Positions 7,874-15,121 of a stretch of DNA of 64,000 nucleotides are shown here, piece by piece (the first letter of the stretch is position 1; the number at the start of each line of letters is the position of its first letter). A program made the position numbers and the translations under genes. A model generated the notes under the pieces. It worked only from the letters and a program-made list of their open reading frames with translations. It had not been told where the DNA came from and made no database searches. Source of the stretch: Paenibacillus lupini (lineage in GTDB: Bacteria; Bacillota; Bacilli; Paenibacillales; Paenibacillaceae); assembly GCF_011761355.1 (NCBI RefSeq), contig NZ_JAASRW010000007.1:124001-188000 (forward strand), in the 5' to 3' direction.

Positions 7874-8881
7874 TTAGGGAGCCTGCTCAACCGCAGCCGG
7901 AATTCGATCCGAAGACAAGGTCTCACTGACTGTCCCTAATGCATAACCTTGACGCTTAGCTTCTCGAATCATCCCTAGCAGAGCATCTCTTGACGATGAG
8001 GTTGGATGCATAAGGATTAGAGCACCTGGTTCGAGCTTAGATGATATTTTCTGAATGATCCAATCAGGTGACGGTTTACGCCAATCCACAGTATCAATCG
8101 TCCAAAGCACCGTCATTAAGCCTTGTTCCTCTGCCACCTGAACCGTCATCTGATTGTAGGAGCCGGACGGTGGTGCGAACCATTTGTTTTGTACGCCAAG
8201 TGTACCTTTTAGAAGATCTTCTGTTCGCGAAATCTGGGTATAAGCATTTTGTCTGCTTAGGGTTTTCATATCGGGATGAGAATACGCATGATTCGAGATT
8301 TCGTGCCCTCTCTCTTGAATTTGCTTCGCAACATCCGGATACTTCTTGAGCCAAGAGCCATCAAGAAAAAATGTCGCTTTTACATTTTCCTTATCAAACG
8401 TATTTAAAATAGCCGGCAAATATTCATTTCCCCACGCTACATTGACCATAATCGCAATCATCTTCTTATTAGGATTACCCTTATAGATTGGCCACGGCCC
8501 CAGATCTCTTAATGAGATTTTTGGCGGAATTTCCTTGTACACAAATTGAATTGGAGAGGTTTTACCGCTTGCGATTGTTTGCTGAAAGGTCTTCTCTACA
8601 TCTACTTCAAGTCCGTTATAACCTGGGATCGCTTTCCACACGCGGTCAATACGTGCATCAATAGGCTCAATATATTGTTGCTGAGCTGCTGCTTCTATTG
8701 TCTCGCGTAGTGTGGCCTTATCCTGATCTGATAATGCGGCTTCCGTGCCGGCCTCAACAGATTCCTGTCCTTTGACAGCTTCAATATAGTTCATAACGCC
8801 TCCGACATTCAGTCGGATAAAAACAAAAAGTACGATAAAGGAAGCACATAGAGCAATGATCTTGTTCCGCATCTGCATCAT
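7874..8881 (-). CDS. ylxY: YlxY-like polysaccharide deacetylase-fold protein
   Basis: A 335-aa NodB-fold protein with one N-terminal membrane segment (about 6-24), so probably anchored with the domain outside. It matches B. subtilis YlxY in position (pnp-ylxY-ymxG) and in motifs. The usual catalytic TFDD motif is replaced by NVAWGNEY (147-154), while the metal-binding H198-x3-H202 pair (NHAYSHPDM) remains. Deacetylase activity is therefore doubtful or non-standard. The ATG at 8881 follows AGGAGCTGGA; ATGs at 8878 and 8872 are alternatives. The leader can fold into a three-helix structure next to the ribosome-binding site. Confidence 0.88.
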   Translation of the reverse strand: MMQMRNKIIALCASFIVLFVFIRLNVGGVMNYIEAVKGQESVEAGTEAALSDQDKATLRETIEAAAQQQYIEPIDARIDRVWKAIPGYNGLEVDVEKTFQQTIASGKTSPIQFVYKEIPPKISLRDLGPWPIYKGNPNKKMIAIMVNVAWGNEYLPAILNTFDKENVKATFFLDGSWLKKYPDVAKQIQERGHEISNHAYSHPDMKTLSRQNAYTQISRTEDLLKGTLGVQNKWFAPPSGSYNQMTVQVAEEQGLMTVLWTIDTVDWRKPSPDWIIQKISSKLEPGALILMHPTSSSRDALLGMIREAKRQGYALGTVSETLSSDRIPAAVEQAP

Positions 8882-8891
8882 TCCAGCTCCT

Positions 8892-8960
8892 ACCTATCGG
8901 TATACGCCACTCGACAATGGCTTGGCAACCGCAGCATGCCGCTGCGGTTGTCTAATAGGT
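8892..8960 (-). promoter_or_regulatory. Candidate structured leader RNA of ylxY
   Basis: Three helices fit together: a closing stem ACCTAT/ATAGGT (8892-8897 with 8955-8960), a perfect 10-bp hairpin CAACCGCAGC/GCTGCGGTTG (8926-8935 with 8941-8950), and a small hairpin GCCA/TGGC (8906-8909 with 8918-8921). The AGGAG of ylxY follows the closing stem directly in the mRNA. It lies after the pnp terminator. No T-run follows the strong hairpin, so it does not look like a terminator. Confidence 0.4.
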
Positions 8961-8998
8961 ATGAATGCTTGGACGAAATTATTCCGGGATAGGTGGAC

Positions 8999-9030
8999 AA
9001 AACAAAAAGAGACAGATCTTATCTGGCTCT
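8999..9030 (-). terminator. Terminator after pnp
   Basis: On the minus strand AGAG-CAGAT and ATCTG-CTCT pair around AAG, with one mismatch, followed by TTTTTGTTTT. It lies 30 bases past the pnp stop. Confidence 0.75.
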
Positions 9031-9059
9031 TTGCTTCATTTCTATAGAAGCGCAGTTGA

Positions 9060-11156
9060 TTACTGCGCTGGTACTTCTGGTGTCAGAACAGCTTTACGGG
9101 ACAGATTAATACGACCCTGCTGATCGATTTCAGTTACTTTTACCGTAATTTGGTCACCAATCGCAACAACATCTTCTACCTTCGCTACGCGCTCAGTAGA
9201 CAGCTGAGAGATATGAACAAGACCGTCTTTGTTCGGCAAAATTTCAACAAATGCGCCGAATTTCTCGATCCGTTTAACCGTTCCGAGGTAAACCTCGCCA
9301 ATTACGACTTCTTTCACGATGCCCTCGATAATAGCTTTCGCCTTCTGGTTCATTTCCTCGTTCGAAGAAGCGATGAAGACCATGCCATCCTGTTCGATAT
9401 CGATTTTTACGCCGGTTTCTTCAATAATTTTATTGATGATTTTACCGCCGGAACCAATAACGTCACGGATTTTATCAGGGTTAATGCGGAGTGTCAAAAT
9501 TTTCGGAGCGTATTTAGACAAGTTCGTGCGCGATTCAGACATTACTGCCGTCATTTTGCCGAGAATGTGCATACGGCCGATACGTGCTTGTTCCAGTGCT
9601 TGCGACAAGATCGCACGGTCAATACCGTCAATTTTGATATCCATTTGAATAGCCGTTACACCTTTCGCTGTACCAGCAACTTTAAAGTCCATATCTCCAA
9701 GATGATCTTCCATCCCTTGAATATCAGACAAAATCGAGAAATGCTCGCCGTCTTTGATCAGACCCATTGCAATACCCGCTACAGGAGCTTTAATCGGAAC
9801 GCCGGCATCCATCATTGCAAGTGTACTTGCGCAAATACTAGCTTGGGAAGTCGAACCATTCGATTCAAGCACTTCTGATACAAGACGGATCGTGTAAGGG
9901 AATTCTGTCTCATTAGGAATAACCTTCGACAAGGCACGTTCACCAAGTGCACCATGGCCAATCTCACGGCGGCCTGGAGGACGAAGTGGACGAGCTTCAC
10001 CTACGCTGAATGGCGGGAAGTTGTAATGATGCATGAAGCGTTTGGTCTCTTCAGGGCTGATCCCATCCAAGATTTGAACATCGCCAAGTGCACCAAGTGT
10101 ACAAATACTAAGTGCTTGAGTTTGTCCACGTGTGAACAAGCCGGAGCCGTGTGTACGCGGAAGCAGAGCTACGTCACATTCAATCGGACGAATCTCGTCA
10201 AGTCCACGTCCATCAGGACGTACTTTATCATGGGTGATTAAGCGGCGAACTTCTTCTTTCACGATATCATACAAAACTTCTTTTACATCGCTCAGAAGCT
10301 CAGGTGTTTCTGCATATACTTCTTCAAAATGAGCAACAGTCTCACTATTAGCAGCGTCAATTGCTTCTTGGCGTGCATGTTTCTCAGGGATTCGGATCGC
10401 TTCAACCAGCTTCTCAGAAGCAAATGCGCGAACAGCAGCGTTCACTTCAGCGTTAACAGCATGAAGCTTAACTTCCATTTTCGGTTTGCCGGACACAGCT
10501 TGAAGTTCTTCGATGGTTGCGACGATTTTCTTAATCTCGTCATGACCAAACATGATTGCTTCGAGCATCACGTCTTCCGCTACTTCATTGCCTTCTGCTT
10601 CTACCATCATGATCGCATCTTTCGTACCTGCAACCGTAAGGAAGATTTCAGTCTCCTGTGCTTGCTCTGCAGTCGGGTTAATGATGAATTGACCATTAAT
10701 ACGACCTACATTCACGCCTCCGATAGGACCGTTAAACGGCACATCAGAAATACTCAGCGCTGCAGAAGTACCAATCATTGCTGCGATTTCTGGCGTGCAA
10801 TCTTGATCCACGCTCATTACGATATTCGCCACTTGAACATCATTACGGAAACCTTCCGGGAACAGTGGACGAATCGGACGGTCTGTCAAACGGCTGGACA
10901 AAATCGCTTTTTCACTAGGGCGTCCTTCACGTTTAATAAATCCGCCAGGGATTTTGCCTACGGCATATAAACGTTCTTCATAGTTCACGGTTAATGGGAA
11001 AAAGTCCAAATCTTTCGGTCCAGTGGAAGCTGTAACCGTACAAAGGACAACAGTATCCCCGTAGGTAACCGTTACTGCAGCATTAGCCTGCTTAGCCAAA
11101 CGGCCTGTTTCCAGCACAAGCTTTCTGCCGCCTAATAACATCTCTACTCGTTGCAA
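9060..11156 (-). CDS. pnp: Polyribonucleotide nucleotidyltransferase (PNPase)
   Basis: Phosphorolytic 3'-5' exoribonuclease of RNA turnover, working with RNase J and other degradosome partners. The 698-aa protein has two RNase PH domains (about 10-140 and 310-450, including the conserved PPFSVGE), a helical linker, a KH domain with GSGGK near 555-610, and an S1 domain (about 620-690) followed by a short tail. The TTG start follows AGGAGGGAATACG; no ATG lies upstream in frame. Three tandem palindromic repeats lie just before its ribosome-binding site and separate it from rpsO. Confidence 0.97.
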   Translation of the reverse strand: MQRVEMLLGGRKLVLETGRLAKQANAAVTVTYGDTVVLCTVTASTGPKDLDFFPLTVNYEERLYAVGKIPGGFIKREGRPSEKAILSSRLTDRPIRPLFPEGFRNDVQVANIVMSVDQDCTPEIAAMIGTSAALSISDVPFNGPIGGVNVGRINGQFIINPTAEQAQETEIFLTVAGTKDAIMMVEAEGNEVAEDVMLEAIMFGHDEIKKIVATIEELQAVSGKPKMEVKLHAVNAEVNAAVRAFASEKLVEAIRIPEKHARQEAIDAANSETVAHFEEVYAETPELLSDVKEVLYDIVKEEVRRLITHDKVRPDGRGLDEIRPIECDVALLPRTHGSGLFTRGQTQALSICTLGALGDVQILDGISPEETKRFMHHYNFPPFSVGEARPLRPPGRREIGHGALGERALSKVIPNETEFPYTIRLVSEVLESNGSTSQASICASTLAMMDAGVPIKAPVAGIAMGLIKDGEHFSILSDIQGMEDHLGDMDFKVAGTAKGVTAIQMDIKIDGIDRAILSQALEQARIGRMHILGKMTAVMSESRTNLSKYAPKILTLRINPDKIRDVIGSGGKIINKIIEETGVKIDIEQDGMVFIASSNEEMNQKAKAIIEGIVKEVVIGEVYLGTVKRIEKFGAFVEILPNKDGLVHISQLSTERVAKVEDVVAIGDQITVKVTEIDQQGRINLSRKAVLTPEVPAQ

Positions 11157-11172
11157 ACGTATTCCCTCCTAA

Positions 11173-11295
11173 AAAGAATTGTGAAGCAATTCTTACTTCG
11201 TAAGCATGCACTTAAAGAATTGTGAAGCAATTCTTACGTCGTAAGCATTTGCTTAAAGAATTGTGAAGCAATTCATGCTTCGTAAGCATGCGCTT
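11173..11295 (-). repeat. Three tandem 41-bp palindromic repeats in the pnp leader
   Basis: Three copies start at 11173, 11214 and 11255 with an exact 41-bp period. Each contains the hairpin GAATTG-TGAAG-CAATTC and a second palindrome around TTACTTCGTAAG, TTACGTCGTAAG or CATGCTTCGTAAGCATG. Copies differ mainly in the second palindrome, where changes tend to keep pairing. The array ends two bases from the pnp AGGAGG. Related single copies precede dapA and ymxG. Confidence 0.85.
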
Positions 11296-11365
11296 CTATG
11301 TAGCCATTGCTTTTCATACCATTCGTGGGCAGCAATGGTATATCCTGCTGAATCTTGTGATATTA

Positions 11366-11428
11366 CAAAAAGCAACCCGATTCTGCCGGCTCCGGTAGCC
11401 CGGACGGCAAGACAACCAGGTTGCTTTT
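11366..11428 (-). terminator. Terminator after rpsO
   Basis: AAAAGCAACC and GGTTGCTTTTT form the base of a long hairpin with an additional CCGG-rich inner stem (CCGTCCGG/CCGGAGCCGG region), ending in a T-run on the minus strand. It begins 14 bases after the rpsO stop. A 61-codon frame across it is not treated as a gene. Confidence 0.85.
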
Positions 11429-11441
11429 CATGAAACATGTT

Positions 11442-11711
11442 CTAGCGGCGAAGGCCGAGTTTTTCGATCAATGCGCTATAACGTCTAACATCTTTGTTTT
11501 TCAGGTATGCCAACAGCTTACGGCGTTGACCAACCATCTTGAGCAGACCACGGCGGGAATGATGATCTTTCTTGTGCTCCCGCAAATGTTGCGTCAAGTT
11601 CACGATGTTTTCCGTCAGGATAGCCACTTGAACTTCCGGGGAACCCGTGTCGCTCGCGTGTGTTTTGTGAGTCTCGATCAGTTGTGTTTTACGATCTTGT
11701 GTAATTGCCAT
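11442..11711 (-). CDS. rpsO: 30S ribosomal protein S15
   Basis: Binds the 16S rRNA central domain early in small-subunit assembly. The 89-aa protein is the normal family length, with typical segments THASDTGSPEVQVA, HSRRGLLKMVGQRRKLL and the C-terminal YSALIEKLGLRR. The ATG follows GAGGTGAACGAGG. Its own promoter lies about 130 bases upstream, just beyond ribF. The ~120-base leader could bind S15 for autoregulation, as known in other bacteria, but I could not identify a defined fold. Confidence 0.98.
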   Translation of the reverse strand: MAITQDRKTQLIETHKTHASDTGSPEVQVAILTENIVNLTQHLREHKKDHHSRRGLLKMVGQRRKLLAYLKNKDVRRYSALIEKLGLRR

Positions 11712-11836
11712 CCTCGTTCACCTCCTATTTCAGTTAATCGCCATTAGCCTCGAAATCGCCGGTGAGAGCAGAAATCCAAGCTAAGGTTCGTTTGTGCGCT
11801 GTAACGGACAAGCCGTACTCGCTCACAACGTTGTCT

Positions 11837-11865
11837 AGTATACCATAATTGATTAGGCAAGTAAA
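11837..11865 (-). promoter_or_regulatory. Sigma-A-type promoter of rpsO
   Basis: On the minus strand TTTACT (11865-11860), a 17-base spacer and TATACT (11842-11837), with an extended -10 TGG immediately before it. It lies between the ribF stop (11875) and rpsO, giving a leader of roughly 120 bases. Confidence 0.6.
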
Positions 11866-11874
11866 TGCCAACGC

Positions 11875-12822
11875 TTAGGCAATACCAAAGAATTGCTTCG
11901 CCTCTAAAGCGTCAGCACCAATCTGTTGAATCAATTCATCAATAGATCCAAATCTTTTCTCCGAACGGATAAAGGAATGGAACTCAATTGTAATTGACTC
12001 CCCATAAATATCTTGGTGAAAATCAAACAAATGAGCTTCGAGTACCGGGCGAATCTCTTCCTTATTAAAGGTTGGCTTCATTCCGTGGTTTAATACACCA
12101 CAAAATGTCTTGCCGGCAACCTTTACTTTTATAGCAAATACCCCTAAGCAAGGCGTTACATACGGCTTAGACAATTCAACGTTTGCCGTTGGAAATCCAA
12201 TTGTTCTGCCACGAGCATCGCCGTGAACAACGATGCCATCCAATTCATATGGACGTCCAAGAAGCGTGGTTGCAAGGACGATGTCGCCTTTTTCCAATGC
12301 TGCTCGAATTGCAGTGCTGCTCACCTTTTCCCCGTTCTCATAAAGCGGCTCAACAATATCCACTTTAATACCAGGATTACCCAAACTTCTCATCATTTCA
12401 GCATTCCCTCTTCCTTTGGAGCCGAATGTAAAGTCAAACCCGACAATTACATGCTCCGCTTGAAGCGGTCGCAGCACTTCGTCCACAAACTGCTGTGGGC
12501 TGATTGAAGCAAAATTCAGGTCAAACTTCACAACGAGCATAATGTCTACACCTAGTTCAGCAAATAAAGCCTGCTTCTCTTCAGGTGGCGTTAAACAGCT
12601 GTAATAGTGATCCCCATGGCCAAGCACTTCTTTTGGATGTGGCAGAAAAGTCATCACAGCAGATAGTGATCCTGATTGCTTCGCAATTTGTACCGCTTGG
12701 CGAATCACATTCTGATGGCCGCGATGAACACCGTCAAAGTGCCCGATCGCTACAGCTAGCTTCTTATTCTGAAGTAAGTCTGAGCAATCATTCAAAGGGT
12801 AAGTAAGTGATATAATTTCCAT
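11875..12822 (-). CDS. ribF: Bifunctional riboflavin kinase/FAD synthetase
   Basis: Phosphorylates riboflavin to FMN and adenylates FMN to FAD. The 315-aa protein has the N-terminal nucleotidyltransferase motif GHFDGVHRGH at 27-36 and the C-terminal riboflavin-kinase motif GRTIGFPTAN at 205-214, giving the usual two-domain length. It is the last gene of the rimP-nusA-infB-truB series, 35 bases after truB. The ribosome-binding site (GCAGGTG) before the ATG is only moderate. B. subtilis calls this gene ribC. Confidence 0.97.
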   Translation of the reverse strand: MEIISLTYPLNDCSDLLQNKKLAVAIGHFDGVHRGHQNVIRQAVQIAKQSGSLSAVMTFLPHPKEVLGHGDHYYSCLTPPEEKQALFAELGVDIMLVVKFDLNFASISPQQFVDEVLRPLQAEHVIVGFDFTFGSKGRGNAEMMRSLGNPGIKVDIVEPLYENGEKVSSTAIRAALEKGDIVLATTLLGRPYELDGIVVHGDARGRTIGFPTANVELSKPYVTPCLGVFAIKVKVAGKTFCGVLNHGMKPTFNKEEIRPVLEAHLFDFHQDIYGESITIEFHSFIRSEKRFGSIDELIQQIGADALEAKQFFGIA

Positions 12823-12857
12823 GCTGATACACCTGCAATTCCTCTATATAATCCCGG

Positions 12858-13760
12858 TTAGGAGAATACTTTGACCGGTTTAAGTGCCAATGCTTCGTCA
12901 TCGGCCTTGTATATCCCGATAAAAGCATCATTCTCGCCATATAGGCGTACGAGACTGCTGGAATCGAAGGAATCGGTAATCCGATTGTACGGTATTTTCT
13001 GGCCTCGAAGCGCCATTTCTGTAACAGAAGCATCTGCTTGAACTCGAGCAAGATGTTCAATCGCGATTTCAGCCGGCAGCATTCGCTCTTCTAAACGGCC
13101 CGCCGCCTGAAGCTCCTCAAGTTCTTCAAGTGTTACGCATTGCTCTCTTGTAATACCGCCGGACATCGTCCGGATCAATTCAGCCATAGCAGCAGGTACA
13201 CCAAGCGCTCGCCCGATATCCACGCATAATGTACGAATATAAGTACCCTTTGAGCAAATCACCGAAAATGAGAATCGAGGATGGTCTGAATCCAGATCAC
13301 ATGAAAGCAAATCAATTTGGTGAATGGTCACCTTACGCGACTTTCGCTCTACGGTTTTGCCTTCACGAGCTAATTCATACAGTCGTTTGCCATCCACCTT
13401 CACAGCCGAATACATCGGTGGAACTTGGTCAATCTCGCCAACAAAGCTTTGCAGCACTTGCAAAACCTGCTCTTGCGTGACTTTGATGTCCGACTGTTCT
13501 TCAAGCACTGTACCCGTCAAATCCTCTGTGTCGGTTGCAACACCGAGCTGAATGACTGCCTCATAGGCTTTTGGCCGTTCCTGCAAGTATTCCACAACCC
13601 GTGTCGATCGCCCCAGGCATAGCGGTAGTACGCCAGTAACCATTGGATCGAGCGTGCCCGCATGCCCAATACGTTTCATCCGAACGATTCGCCGTACCTT
13701 CGCCACTACATCATGAGAGGTCCATCCAGCAGGCTTCCATACGGCAATAATTCCGTCCAT
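12858..13760 (-). CDS. truB: tRNA pseudouridine-55 synthase
   Basis: Makes the conserved pseudouridine in the T-loop of tRNAs. The 300-aa protein opens MDGIIAVWKPAGWTSHD and has the catalytic motif HAGTLDPMVTG with nucleophile Asp38; family members more often read GTLDPxATG. A C-terminal PUA-like RNA-binding region follows (about 235-300). The ATG directly follows the nrnA stop (TAGATG) without a clear ribosome-binding site, so translation is probably coupled. Confidence 0.97.
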   Translation of the reverse strand: MDGIIAVWKPAGWTSHDVVAKVRRIVRMKRIGHAGTLDPMVTGVLPLCLGRSTRVVEYLQERPKAYEAVIQLGVATDTEDLTGTVLEEQSDIKVTQEQVLQVLQSFVGEIDQVPPMYSAVKVDGKRLYELAREGKTVERKSRKVTIHQIDLLSCDLDSDHPRFSFSVICSKGTYIRTLCVDIGRALGVPAAMAELIRTMSGGITREQCVTLEELEELQAAGRLEERMLPAEIAIEHLARVQADASVTEMALRGQKIPYNRITDSFDSSSLVRLYGENDAFIGIYKADDEALALKPVKVFS

Positions 13761-14753
13761 CTATCCATTCAACGCCTTTCTAACCGCTTCAACAAGCTCT
13801 TCAATCGCTTCTGTTAGCGTCCCTTGTATCCGGCAGCCAGCTGCACGGATATGTCCGCCTCCGCCAAAGGATTGTGCAATAGCCGCCACATCTGCCTTGC
13901 CGGCAGATCGAAGGCTGGCTTTGACGCCACCATCTTCCGTTTCCTTGAAGAGGATGCCAACTTCAACACCATCTATATTAAGGGCGTAGTTGACGATCCC
14001 TTCCATATCATCGGATACAGCTCCGGTATCCTTCATATCGTCTTTGGCGATATAGAGCCAGCCAATTTGCTGATCTTCGGTAAACGTCAGTCTAGCTAGG
14101 CTGCGTTGAAGCAGCTTTAGCTTAGCCATTGTCATCTTTTCCAGCAAATGATCGGCAAGTTTATGACCTGGCGCCCCTAGTGCAAGCATACGTGATGCAA
14201 CATCCATAACCTTAGGACTTGTATTCGAATAGCGGAAACCTCCCGTATCCGTCAACAAACCTGTATAGATAGCCGTTGCACACTCAACATCTATCGCACA
14301 ACCAGACTTTTCTATGATATCGAATAAAATTTCAACCGTTGCTGCAGCTTCTGGAAGAATGACATTAACGGTACCAAACCCATTATTGGTAGGATGGTGA
14401 TCAATATTTAGCAATTTAACATCCTGCGCAAACAAGGCTGAAACCTCGCCAATACGCCGAAAATCGGCGCAATCGACCGCAATCACATGCGTGTACGTCT
14501 GCACCGGTTTATCCTTGCGATAATTAACGATTTGATCATAGCCTCTTAAGTAGCTGAGTCGTGAAGGTGATTCCCCTTCATTAATCAGTGTTTTGGATTT
14601 GCCTAGTTGATCAAGCAGCCAGCCGATTACCGAAGTGGAGCTGATCGCATCCCCATCGGGCTGCACATGGGAGACGACCAAAAAGTCGTCTCCTTCCTGC
14701 ATAAATGCAAGTGCAGCTTCTAGCTGTTGCCCGTATGTCACGCCGGCCGTCAT
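13761..14753 (-). CDS. nrnA: DHH-family nano-RNase/pAp phosphatase
   Basis: NrnA degrades very short RNAs and dephosphorylates 3'-phosphoadenosine 5'-phosphate in Bacillus. The 330-aa protein has HVQPDGDA (His29, Asp33, Asp35), the name-giving DHH at 118-120, and the DHHA1 motif GGGGH at 297-301. The ATG overlaps the rbfA stop (ATGA), and the gene abuts truB; this rbfA-nrnA-truB-ribF order supports the call. Confidence 0.94.
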   Translation of the reverse strand: MTAGVTYGQQLEAALAFMQEGDDFLVVSHVQPDGDAISSTSVIGWLLDQLGKSKTLINEGESPSRLSYLRGYDQIVNYRKDKPVQTYTHVIAVDCADFRRIGEVSALFAQDVKLLNIDHHPTNNGFGTVNVILPEAAATVEILFDIIEKSGCAIDVECATAIYTGLLTDTGGFRYSNTSPKVMDVASRMLALGAPGHKLADHLLEKMTMAKLKLLQRSLARLTFTEDQQIGWLYIAKDDMKDTGAVSDDMEGIVNYALNIDGVEVGILFKETEDGGVKASLRSAGKADVAAIAQSFGGGGHIRAAGCRIQGTLTEAIEELVEAVRKALNG

Positions 14754-15106
14754 TGACCTTTGCTTCCGCGGTTAATTTCTTCAAGCAGCCCTTCGATGCG
14801 GCTGCCATACTCGATGCTGCTGTCGAACTTGAACAGAAGCTCTGGTGTATGACGGAGACGCATCCGCTTGCCAAGCTCCGAACGGAGGTATCCATTCGCT
14901 TTGCCAAGCGCTTTTAGGGTTTCTTCCTTTTGTTCCTCGCTGCCGAGTACGCTGAGGTAGACACGCGCCTGAGACAGGTCGCTTGTCGCCTCAACACCTG
15001 TTACGGTAATAAAACCGATACGAGGATCTTTAAGCTCGGATTGAATAATAAGGCTCAGCTCTTTTTTAATCTGTTCGCCGACCCGTCCTACACGAATTTT
15101 AGCCAT
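14750..15106 (-). CDS. rbfA: Ribosome-binding factor A
   Basis: Small KH-like protein that binds immature 30S subunits and helps 16S rRNA 5' maturation, notably in the cold. The 118-aa protein has typical RVGEQIKKELSLIIQSELKDPRIGFITVTGVEATSDL and RLRHTPELLFKFD regions in order. It lies 15 bases after infB and overlaps nrnA by four bases. The ATG start is well supported by length and homology. Confidence 0.97.
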   Translation of the reverse strand: MAKIRVGRVGEQIKKELSLIIQSELKDPRIGFITVTGVEATSDLSQARVYLSVLGSEEQKEETLKALGKANGYLRSELGKRMRLRHTPELLFKFDSSIEYGSRIEGLLEEINRGSKGQ

Positions 15107-15121
15107 GTGTTATTTTCCTCT

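Noticed and set aside
11253..11438. 61-codon minus-strand frame between rpsO and pnp
   Set aside because: It runs through the rpsO terminator hairpin and the 41-bp repeats and has no ribosome-binding site.
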